Below are positions 1 to 5,580 of a stretch of DNA of 7,550 nt, piece after piece. The position numbers were made by a program, and so were the translations under genes. Origin of the DNA: Elusimicrobia bacterium CG03_land_8_20_14_0_80_50_18. Lineage in GTDB: Bacteria; CG03. The notes beneath the pieces were generated by a model. The model ran no database searches and had not been told where the DNA came from. It saw only the letters and a list, made by a program, of their open reading frames with translations. The stretch lies in contig PEUP01000021.1 of NCBI GenBank assembly GCA_002780705.1, forward strand, positions 1-7,550, in the 5' to 3' direction. Positions within the stretch are counted from its first letter, which is position 1. Every line of letters starts with the position of its first letter.

Positions 1-232
1 GCCGCTAAATAAAAAATCGGCCTGAGGTTTGGAAAAATGTTTAATAAGGGATATTTTTGAATGTTTGAGTTAAATCCCTGTTAAGTGCGGCCTCAAATTT
101 TTTCAGCCAGCGCAGAATATAGGATTTATCGGTCCGTCGCGGTTTTAGGTTTATGGTTCCGCGTAGGGAATTTTGAGTTTTTTTTTAATTGGCAGCATAA
201 GCAAAAAATTCCTCAGGAAATACGAATCCTGT
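1..232. other. AT-rich intergenic region, no gene recognised
   Basis: I find no supportable coding region here. The only forward ATG frames (from 37 and from 61) close after 7 codons each. Frame 1 at the very edge reads three codons and a stop (AAK, stop at 10-12), which could be the tail of a gene outside the window but cannot be supported. Two weak hairpin-plus-T-run arrangements are present on the + strand: TTTGAG (64-69) with CTCAAA (92-97) followed by six T, and GGTTCC (155-160) with GGAATT (167-172, two G-U pairs) followed after five bases by nine T (178-186). Either could end transcription arriving from the left, but both stems are short and the first has a 22-base loop. Confidence 0.4.
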
Positions 233-261
233 TTGAATAATTCTCCAATTCGTGATACAAT
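233..261 (+). promoter_or_regulatory. Promoter of the hicBA operon (extended -10)
   Basis: TTGAAT (233-238) is separated by 17 bases from TACAAT (256-261), and the -10 is preceded by TG one base upstream (253-254), an extended -10. Transcription would start near 267-268, leaving a leader of about 15 bases that begins at the ribosome binding site. The short inverted repeat ACGAAT (222-227) / ATTCGT (248-253) and the 9-base palindrome GAATAATTC (235-243) overlap the promoter, so they are candidate operator half-sites for autoregulation by the HicBA complex. The promoter is well supported by spacing and sequence; the operator idea is inference. Confidence 0.6.
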
Positions 262-267
262 TAAGTC

Positions 268-273
268 AGAGGT
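268..273 (+). promoter_or_regulatory. Ribosome binding site of hicB
   Basis: AGAGGT lies 9 bases before the ATG at 283. It is one of the two clear Shine-Dalgarno sequences at a gene start in this window (the other precedes the helicase gene) and supports the chosen hicB start. Confidence 0.6.
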
Positions 274-282
274 AAATAAATT

Positions 283-498
283 ATGAAATACAAAGTTATT
301 GTTCGTTCCGGTGAAATTTCCGGTTATGTTGTTGAGTGTCCCGCTGTTCCCGGCTGCGTTTCTCAGGGAAAAACTATTAAAGAAGCTCTTGAAAACATAC
401 AAGATGCGATTAAGGGATGTCTTGAAGTGTTGAATAAAAGAGCGGAAAAGAAGGTAAACACATCCACAAAAGTAAGACTTATGGCAGTTACTGTCTGA
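283..498 (+). CDS. hicB: HicB-family antitoxin
   Basis: This 71-residue protein is a small HicB-like antitoxin. Members of this family bind and block the HicA mRNA interferase and usually repress their own operon. The recognisable core is a partial RNase-H-like fold: a first strand MKYKVIV (1-7), then GYVVECPAVPGC (14-25), with the family's glycine and proline pattern, followed by the helix TIKEALENIQDAIKG (31-45). The protein stops soon after the fold, at a basic segment and a last strand (KVRLMAVTV, 63-71). It therefore lacks the C-terminal ribbon-helix-helix or helix-turn-helix domain that longer HicB proteins use to bind DNA. It has its own SD sequence and promoter, and its stop lies one base before the hicA start. 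Antitoxin-first order is the reverse of the classical hicAB arrangement but is common among small HicB proteins. Family assignment is secure; activity is inferred. Confidence 0.9.
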   Translation: MKYKVIVRSGEISGYVVECPAVPGCVSQGKTIKEALENIQDAIKGCLEVLNKRAEKKVNTSTKVRLMAVTV

Positions 499-499
499 T

Positions 500-721
500 A
501 TGTCCAAACTTCCGCGTGATATTTCCGGATGGCAGGCGGTAAGGGCATTTCGTAAAGCCGGTTGGATTGTAAGTAGAACCGGCTCGCACACTATTTTGGA
601 AAAAGAAGGTATGAGAGCGGTGCTATCCGTGCCGAACCACAAAGTTTTGGATCCGGGGACATTAAGAACGCTTATCAGATATTCAGGATTAACGATTGAT
701 GATTTTATCAATCTTCTTTGA
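500..721 (+). CDS. hicA: HicA-family mRNA interferase toxin
   Basis: This 73-residue protein is a HicA toxin, a small double-stranded-RNA-binding-fold (dsRBD-like) ribonuclease that cleaves mRNA in translating cells and is held inactive by HicB. Family hallmarks are all present: a helix with W11 and KAGW (19-22), then RTGSH (26-30), in which H30 is the expected catalytic histidine, a strand, and the closing VPNHKVLDPGTL (44-55), followed by the helix LIRYSGLTIDDFINLL. The length is typical and no lesion is visible, so the toxin looks intact. The ATG begins one base after the hicB stop and has no good SD sequence of its own, so translation is probably coupled to hicB. That keeps antitoxin synthesis ahead of toxin. 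The pair is AT-richer than the ispG block downstream, in keeping with a mobile accessory module. Confidence 0.92.
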   Translation: MSKLPRDISGWQAVRAFRKAGWIVSRTGSHTILEKEGMRAVLSVPNHKVLDPGTLRTLIRYSGLTIDDFINLL

Positions 722-808
722 AAAGCAGCGCGAGGATTTAATCTTCCGCCGTCGGACTCCTGCCATCATCAATCAATCGTCCTCTTCAGGCGGACTCAAT
801 CATTCACA

Positions 809-842
809 AATGTGGGACACTGCTTAAATTTTGCGAATCCGC
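809..842 (+). repeat. Copy A of a shared intergenic motif
   Basis: The segment carries AATGTGGGACACTGC (809-823) followed by TTGCGAATCCGC (831-842). A close relative, AATGGGGACGTGC then TTGCGAATCCGC, occurs at 4039-4064 in the next intergenic region. Only the 12-base block is identical. This copy overlaps the predicted ispG -35 box, so it may be promoter-linked rather than a mobile repeat. Confidence 0.35.
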
Positions 843-858
843 TGAAATTATTTATACT
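831..858 (+). promoter_or_regulatory. Predicted ispG promoter
   Basis: TTGCGA (831-836), a 16-base spacer and TATACT (853-858). The expected transcription start, about seven bases past the -10, is 865-866, the A of the chosen ispG ATG. No SD sequence lies upstream of that ATG, so the mRNA may be leaderless. The -35 is a weak match; the -10 is good. Confidence 0.45.
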
Positions 859-865
859 TAGCCGT

Positions 866-1915
866 ATGAAAAAGCTCATTAAAGTCGGCAATGTCAGCAT
901 GGGCGGGGGAAAGCCCGTCGTCGTGCAGGGCATGGTCAAAACTCCGCCCTCGGATAAAAAGACGGCCGCATGGATAAATTCCATGGCTGATGCCGGCTGC
1001 CGTCTCGTGCGTGTGGCCGTGCCAAACGCCTTTGAGGCCTCACATCTCGGCGAACTCCGGAAAAAAGTGAAAGTGCCGCTTGTCGCCGACATTCATTTTG
1101 ACTGGAAGCTCGCCGTCACCGCCGCGGCCTCGGGAATAGACAAAATCAGGATAAACCCGTCAAACATCGGCTCCGCCGCTAAAGTCAGGGAAGTGGCAGC
1201 CGTCTGCCGTGAAAGAGGCATTCCCATAAGGGTGGGCGCCAACAGCGGTTCCGTCAAAAGCCTGAACAAGGGCGATTCCCCGAAGGTGAAAGCCCGCAAG
1301 CTCGCCTCGGCCGTGAAAAAGGAAGTGTCCGTTCTTGAAAAAGCCGGTTTCTACAACATCGTCGTGTCCGCCAAGGCCGAAGATGTGGAAACGACGGTTG
1401 AGGTCAACCGCATTCTGGACAAGCTGGCGTATCCGCTCCATATGGGTGTGACGGCAACCGGCCCCAGAAGCTCCGGCATCATCAAAAGCGCCATGGCCCT
1501 GGGCACACTTTTGAGGGAGGGGATAGGCGACACCATCAGGGTCTCTCTGCTTTCCGACCCCGTTGAAGAAGTTAAAGTGGCGTATTCAATTTTATCCGAT
1601 ATAGGCTTGATTAAAAGGAAAATCAACTTCATAGCTTGCCCGACCTGCGGGAGATGCGCTGTCAATCTGAGAGCCATTCTGGACGAAATCATGAAGGCCT
1701 TTCCGGACGCGGACACGCCCGCCGCAAAGACGCTCAATGTGGCCGTCATGGGCTGTGAGGTGAACGGCCCGGGCGAGGCCAGGAATGCCGATCTGGGAAT
1801 TGCTTTCGCCGGAGCCAAGGCCGTTTATTTTGAAAAAGGCAGGATTATACAGACGCTGGCACGCTCGGGGGCTCTGCCCTTCATTAAAGCTAAAATTAAA
1901 AGCGGCATCAGCTAA
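866..1915 (+). CDS. ispG: 4-hydroxy-3-methylbut-2-en-1-yl diphosphate synthase (IspG/GcpE), divergent
   Basis: IspG catalyses the penultimate step of the MEP isoprenoid pathway in the cytoplasm: reductive ring opening of MEcPP to HMBPP on a [4Fe-4S] cluster fed by flavodoxin or ferredoxin. From the ATG at 866 the protein has 349 residues, at the short end of bacterial IspG. It begins with the typical KVGNVSMGGGKPVVVQ. Core motifs are PLVADIHFD (71-79), RINPSNIG (95-102), IRVGANSGS (121-129), GDTIRVSL (221-228) and DPVEEVKV (231-238). The cluster ligands are expected to be C258 and C261 (CPTC), C297 (MGCEVNGPGE) and E304; C264 is an extra cysteine. The usual VQSM is VQGM, and the usual TEAG motif reads TATG (195-198), so a highly conserved glutamate is missing. 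The frame is open back to an ATG at 812, but the family N-terminus starts at 866 and the promoter lies inside the extension. It is co-transcribed with the U32 gene through a TAATG overlap. Confidence 0.93.
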   Translation: MKKLIKVGNVSMGGGKPVVVQGMVKTPPSDKKTAAWINSMADAGCRLVRVAVPNAFEASHLGELRKKVKVPLVADIHFDWKLAVTAAASGIDKIRINPSNIGSAAKVREVAAVCRERGIPIRVGANSGSVKSLNKGDSPKVKARKLASAVKKEVSVLEKAGFYNIVVSAKAEDVETTVEVNRILDKLAYPLHMGVTATGPRSSGIIKSAMALGTLLREGIGDTIRVSLLSDPVEEVKVAYSILSDIGLIKRKINFIACPTCGRCAVNLRAILDEIMKAFPDADTPAAKTLNVAVMGCEVNGPGEARNADLGIAFAGAKAVYFEKGRIIQTLARSGALPFIKAKIKSGIS

Positions 1916-3987
1916 TGGAACTGTTAGCGCCGGTGGGGTCTAAGGAAGCGCTGGTTGCCGCCGCCAGAGCCGGCGCCGACGCCGTGTATATAGGCGCTCC
2001 CGGATTCAACGCGAGGTTGTCAGCGAAGAACATCACTTTCTACGATATGGCGGTGCTCATAGATTACGCTCACGAGAAGGGGCTCAAAGTGTACGCGGCG
2101 ATGAACACGCTTATCAAGCACGCCGAAATACACAGCGCCGTTAAACTCATATCGGGGATAAACAGGCTCGGCGCGGACGCTTTTATAATACAGGATCTGG
2201 GCCTTGCGGAGATCATCTCCAAACATTTTGAGAACATAGAGATGCACGCCAGCACACAGCTGGCCGTTCACAACAGGATGGGTGTTGACATCCTCGCGGA
2301 GGCGGGTTTCAGGCGCGTCATACTCGCAAGAGAGCTCTCATATCCCGAACTGAAGCTCATCGCCAAAGGCGCCCCCGCGGAGCTTGAGATATTCTGCCAC
2401 GGCGCTCTTTGCTTCTCTCTCTCGGGGCAATGCCTTTTTTCAAGTTTTATAGGCGGACACAGCGGAAACAGGGGGCTCTGCACACAGCCCTGCCGGAGGC
2501 TCTGGCTTCAGGGAAAGAGGAAGGGTTATCTCTTATCTCCGCGCGACCTTCAGCTGGCGGAGGAGCTGAAGGAATTGAAAAAAATAAAGATAACCTCTCT
2601 AAAAATAGAGGGCCGCATGAGGAGCGCCGAGTATGTTTACAGGACGGTGAAGGCCTATCGTCTGCTGACAGACGCCTCCGATGCGGATTTTCCCGAAGCT
2701 CTCGCTGAGGCGCGCGCCGCGCTCTCGTCGGATTACGCCCGTGAAAAAACGGCCTGCCTTTTTTCGGGCCGCGACGACAAGATATTTGAGCCGGAAAGGA
2801 CGCAGTGCCTCGGAAACCGTCTGGGCGAAGTCGCGGAAAGCTCCGCTGACAGCGTCGTGATAACGCTTTCTGACGGCGTTGACGGAATAATGAAGGGCGA
2901 CAGGCTACGTTTATCCAGCCCCTCCGGCGACATCACGAGAGCATTTAAGGTGAAGGATTTCAGCGCCGACGGCAAGAGACGCACTTTTCCGCTGGAAAAC
3001 GCGGATGATTTTAAAAAGGGCGATCCCGTTTTCATAACCGCGTCCCCGGCCTCGGATCAGAAAGATATGGAGAAAGAAGTTGATGAGATGTACAAAAATT
3101 ACAATCTGAAAAACAAAGGTAAGGCCGTCCGCGCTTATCAGGTGCGGCAGGATTACACTTCGCTCATCTCCAATAAATGGAACAGCGGAAAGAAAGCGGA
3201 AGCCGCCGAGGACAGGCTGTGGCTGAGATTTTCGGATATCAAATGGCCGGATTCGTTCACCGGAACGGCCCGCCATATTTTTGCCCTGAACAGGGACAAC
3301 ATACACAAGTCATTCGCCGTGACGGAGCGCCTCGGCGCGGACACGGTGATGGAGCTCCCGCCGTTTATAGCCCAGAGGGAAACGGATCTGTTCAGAGGCC
3401 ATATTGAAAAAATGCTCAATGCCGGCGTGAAGAACTGGACGCTTAACAACATCGCGCATCTGGGTTTTTTCAGGGACAAAGGATGCTCTCTTTCCGCGGG
3501 TCAGTTTCTTTACGCGTGGAACGCTTACGCGGCGGCTTTTCTCGATGACAGAGGCGTCACTTCTTTCAATGTCTCATGGGAAGACGATTTCCTGAATATC
3601 AGGGATTTGACCGGGCCTGTGGACGCCTCGCGCCTGATGATATATCTCTACGGCCATCCGCCGGCGGCGCGGTCGAGAATACTCACGAACTCTTACATAG
3701 GAGGTGATGTCATACAAGAAAATGACAAGGGAGACAAAAAGGCAAAGGACGAGAACGCTTTTTATCCGGTCGCCGAAGCCAAACTCACTCTGCTGATAGC
3801 GGAAAAGCCCGTCTGTCTGTTCTCATCAAGGCGGAAACTGCGGGCGCTCGGCATAAGCAATTTTGGCATTGACCTCAGTTATATGCCGCCCGGCAGAAAA
3901 GAGCTGAAGGACATTCTTGATTCGTACGATTCCGGCGAGAGTATCCCCAGTTCGGTGAGATTTAATTTCAAGCGCGGCGTCAAATAA
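1915..3987 (+). CDS. U32-family protein, RlhA/YdcP-like (Fe-S, probable RNA hydroxylation)
   Basis: This 690-residue protein belongs to the U32 'peptidase' family (COG0826). Characterised long members such as E. coli RlhA (YdcP) act in C5-hydroxylation of 23S rRNA cytidine; relatives are TrhP (tRNA) and UbiU/UbiV (ubiquinone). The N-terminal TIM-barrel-like domain starts at MELLAPVGSKEAL. The family signature runs E158-x-F160 to S176 with C166, G171 and C173, followed by GNRGLC (184-189) and QPC (191-193). C166, C173, C189 and C193 are the expected [4Fe-4S] ligands; C161 is additional. SLKIEGRMRSAEYV (228-241) is the second conserved block. A beta-rich segment with GNRLGEV (300-306) covers about 295-378, and the C-terminal half (about 400-690) is divergent, ending in FGIDLSYMPPG (650-660), as in other long U32 proteins. 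The length matches RlhA. The start codon overlaps the ispG stop (TAATG) without a strong SD sequence, so translation is probably coupled. Older 'collagenase/protease' labels should not be taken literally. The exact RNA target is not shown by the sequence. Confidence 0.85.
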   Translation: MELLAPVGSKEALVAAARAGADAVYIGAPGFNARLSAKNITFYDMAVLIDYAHEKGLKVYAAMNTLIKHAEIHSAVKLISGINRLGADAFIIQDLGLAEIISKHFENIEMHASTQLAVHNRMGVDILAEAGFRRVILARELSYPELKLIAKGAPAELEIFCHGALCFSLSGQCLFSSFIGGHSGNRGLCTQPCRRLWLQGKRKGYLLSPRDLQLAEELKELKKIKITSLKIEGRMRSAEYVYRTVKAYRLLTDASDADFPEALAEARAALSSDYAREKTACLFSGRDDKIFEPERTQCLGNRLGEVAESSADSVVITLSDGVDGIMKGDRLRLSSPSGDITRAFKVKDFSADGKRRTFPLENADDFKKGDPVFITASPASDQKDMEKEVDEMYKNYNLKNKGKAVRAYQVRQDYTSLISNKWNSGKKAEAAEDRLWLRFSDIKWPDSFTGTARHIFALNRDNIHKSFAVTERLGADTVMELPPFIAQRETDLFRGHIEKMLNAGVKNWTLNNIAHLGFFRDKGCSLSAGQFLYAWNAYAAAFLDDRGVTSFNVSWEDDFLNIRDLTGPVDASRLMIYLYGHPPAARSRILTNSYIGGDVIQENDKGDKKAKDENAFYPVAEAKLTLLIAEKPVCLFSSRRKLRALGISNFGIDLSYMPPGRKELKDILDSYDSGESIPSSVRFNFKRGVK

Positions 3988-3993
3988 TCGGAT

Positions 3994-4023
3994 ATCCCCG
4001 GAAAGAACTTTCTCGCAGGGGAT
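3994..4023 (+). terminator. Hairpin after the ispG-U32 operon, possible terminator
   Basis: ATCCCC (3994-3999) pairs with GGGGAT (4018-4023), and the interior can pair further as GAAA (4001-4004) with TTTC (4009-4012) around a GAAC loop. It starts seven bases after the U32 stop, a natural place for an operon end. No T-run follows, so it is not a standard Rho-independent terminator; it may instead be an mRNA 3' stabilising hairpin or part of the REP-like element next to it. Confidence 0.3.
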
Positions 4024-4064
4024 GGTGACAGGGACGCGAATGGGGACGTGCATTGCGAATCCGC
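4021..4064 (+). repeat. REP-like hairpin element (copy B of shared motif)
   Basis: GGGACG occurs at 4031-4036 and 4043-4048 in an imperfect 12-base tandem. CGC-G-AATG (4035-4042) pairs with CATTGCG (4051-4057) as a seven-base-pair stem with one bulged G and the loop GGGACGTG. The right flank contains TTGCGAATCCGC (4053-4064), identical to 831-842 upstream of ispG, where a similar GGGAC-TGC block also precedes it. A bulged short hairpin beside a fixed oligonucleotide is reminiscent of REP elements mobilised by Y1 (RAYT) transposases. No such transposase is in the window, and the assignment is inference. Confidence 0.35.
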
Positions 4065-4103
4065 GCCTGACTTAATACTTTCCAAGCGCGAAAGCTTGAA
4101 TTA

Positions 4104-4112
4104 TGCTATACT
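4104..4112 (+). promoter_or_regulatory. Extended -10 promoter of rhlE
   Basis: TGC-TATACT (4104-4112) is a good extended -10 element. No convincing -35 is seen at 16-18 bases, which extended -10 promoters tolerate. The start site would be near 4119, giving a leader of about 39 bases. The leader can form a small hairpin, GTTGA (4126-4130) with TCAAC (4140-4144), directly before the SD sequence AAAAGG (4145-4150). Such a structure could influence translation at low temperature, as leaders of some DEAD-box mRNAs do, but that is speculative. Confidence 0.5.
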
Positions 4113-4144
4113 GAGAAAAGTAACAGTTGACTGAAAATTTCAAC

Positions 4145-4150
4145 AAAAGG
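4145..4150 (+). promoter_or_regulatory. Ribosome binding site of rhlE
   Basis: AAAAGG lies seven bases before the ATG at 4158 and supports that start, which also matches the RhlE N-terminus. Confidence 0.5.
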
Positions 4151-4157
4151 AAAATTT

Positions 4158-5417
4158 ATGCAATTCAAAGATTTTGATTTGGATCCCCGTCTTAACGAGG
4201 GGATCAGGCGTTCGGGTTATGATGAGCCCACGCCCGTTCAGGAAAAAGTCATCGCTCCGGCGATGGAGGGGCGCGACATCATAGGCAGCGCTCAGACAGG
4301 CACGGGAAAAACGGCGGCTTTCGTTCTGCCTATTTTGCACAGGCTTCTGAAGGAAAAGCGTTCCCATGTGAGCGCGCTCATTGTCACCCCGACACGGGAG
4401 CTCGCGGAACAGATAAACGATAACATTGACATCCTCAAATCCGGCACGGGCATACGAAGCGCCACCGTTTACGGCGGCGTGGGAGCCAATCCGCAGATAA
4501 AAGCCCTGCGGGACGGCGTGGATATAATCGTGGCGTGCCCGGGACGGCTGCTGGATCTGATAAACCAGGGCTATGTGAAACTGGATAAGGTGGAAACGCT
4601 TGTGCTGGATGAGGCCGACCGCATGCTTGACATGGGTTTTCTGCCCGACATAAAACGCATCATCACATATCTGCCTGTGAAAAGGCAGACGATGCTCTTC
4701 TCGGCGACATTCGCCCCTGAGATAGAGGCGCTGGCGAAAAATGTCCTCCACAATCCCAAACGCATCGCCATAGGCCTCAGCGGCCCGGCTCACACCGTAT
4801 CGCACGCATTATACCCCGTGCCCCAGCACATCAAGAGCAAATTGTTATTGAAGCTGCTTGAACACACGGCCACGAATTCTGTCCTCATATTCATGCGCAC
4901 GAAATACCGCGCAAAAAGCCTCGCTAAGAAAATAGCCGCGAACGGCTATACCGTCACCAGCCTCCACAGCAACAGGACTCAGGGGCAGAGACAGGCGGCG
5001 CTCAAGGGCTTTAAGGACGGGACATATCACATAATGGTCGCCACCGATATCGCGGCGCGCGGGCTGGATGTGGAGAACATATCCCATGTGATCAATTTTG
5101 ATATGCCGGGGACGGCTGATGATTATATTCACCGCATAGGGCGCACGGGCAGGGCGAAACGCTCGGGAGACGCCTTCACCTTCATCACGCCCGACGACGA
5201 AGACCTGATAAGGAAACTGGAAAAGATAATGGGCCAAAGGATAGCGCGCAAAACAATTGAAGATCTGGATTATAACGCCCCGAAACCGAAACACATTCCG
5301 TCCGAGCGAAACACGGGACGCCCCCGCGGTTTCCGAAGTCCCCGAAGTTCCTCAGGCGGCAGAAAGACCTCCGGCGACAGAAAATCTTCAGCCCCCAAGC
5401 GTCATTATCGCCGTTAA
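4158..5417 (+). CDS. rhlE: RhlE-type DEAD-box ATP-dependent RNA helicase
   Basis: This 419-residue cytoplasmic helicase unwinds short RNA duplexes using ATP; RhlE-group proteins act in ribosome assembly and RNA turnover. All motifs of the two RecA-like domains are present in order: Q motif GYDEPTPVQ (20-28), Walker A AQTGTGKT (45-52), PTREL (78-82), CPGR (127-130), DEAD (151-154), SAT (182-184), IFMRTK (244-249), ARGLD (300-304) and HRIGRTGR (325-332). The N-terminus through the Q motif and the DEADRMLDMGF block (151-161) resemble E. coli RhlE closely. Motif Ib reads CPGR rather than the usual TPGR. Residues about 380-419 form a basic Arg/Ser/Gly/Pro/Lys tail, as in RhlE proteins, likely for non-specific RNA binding; it includes the small repeat SPRSSSGG. 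The gene stands alone with its own promoter and SD sequence. It is intact and of normal length. Confidence 0.93.
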   Translation: MQFKDFDLDPRLNEGIRRSGYDEPTPVQEKVIAPAMEGRDIIGSAQTGTGKTAAFVLPILHRLLKEKRSHVSALIVTPTRELAEQINDNIDILKSGTGIRSATVYGGVGANPQIKALRDGVDIIVACPGRLLDLINQGYVKLDKVETLVLDEADRMLDMGFLPDIKRIITYLPVKRQTMLFSATFAPEIEALAKNVLHNPKRIAIGLSGPAHTVSHALYPVPQHIKSKLLLKLLEHTATNSVLIFMRTKYRAKSLAKKIAANGYTVTSLHSNRTQGQRQAALKGFKDGTYHIMVATDIAARGLDVENISHVINFDMPGTADDYIHRIGRTGRAKRSGDAFTFITPDDEDLIRKLEKIMGQRIARKTIEDLDYNAPKPKHIPSERNTGRPRGFRSPRSSSGGRKTSGDRKSSAPKRHYRR

Positions 5418-5493
5418 GCCCGCATCCTCGGAACCGTCATTAAATCAGTATACCTGACTGCCGGCCGGACCATAGTCAAGTAAAATTTGCACT
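5418..5493. other. Intergenic spacer after rhlE with a small inverted repeat
   Basis: No gene is seen. TGACT (5455-5459) and AGTCA (5474-5478) can pair around a segment holding the palindrome CCGGCCGG (5461-5468). No T-run follows, so I cannot call it a Rho-independent terminator, although one is expected for rhlE in this stretch. Base composition falls sharply in GC after about 5480, marking the edge of the AT-rich module. Confidence 0.35.
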
Positions 5494-5521
5494 TTGTTGT
5501 GAGGTCTAAATTTGCTAAAAT
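5494..5521 (+). promoter_or_regulatory. Predicted promoter of the AlbA_2 gene
   Basis: TTGTTG (5494-5499), a 16-base spacer and TAAAAT (5516-5521) preceded by TGC (5513-5515), an extended -10. The leader would be about 52 bases. The octamer AAATTTGC occurs at 5483-5490 and again at 5508-5515, flanking the -35 and abutting the -10, so it is a candidate regulator site. No strong SD sequence precedes the ATG at 5581. Confidence 0.4.
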
Positions 5522-5580
5522 GCACCAAATGAACAGAGCGTTTATCCCGTATATAGGGAATCAGATATGAAATATAGCGA

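Noticed and set aside
64..103. Possible Rho-independent terminator in the left intergenic region
   Set aside because: The stem is only six AT-rich base pairs around a 22-base loop; too weak to list as a terminator, so it is mentioned only in the description of the region.
151..711. Minus-strand open frame of 186 codons across hicB and hicA
   Set aside because: Both forward genes have secure family motifs; the antisense product is low in recognisable features and includes the upstream promoter region.
753..797. Direct repeat CGGACTC (753-759 and 791-797) after hicA
   Set aside because: A seven-base repeat at this distance is expected by chance and has no accompanying structure.
812..865. Upstream in-frame ATG extending IspG by 18 residues
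   Set aside because: The extension contains the predicted -10 box and part of a shared intergenic motif, has no SD sequence, and does not resemble the IspG N-terminus, which starts at the ATG at 866.
4140..4805. Minus-strand open frame of 221 codons opposite rhlE
   Set aside because: It is antisense to the conserved helicase core (Q motif through motif III) and has no recognisable family.
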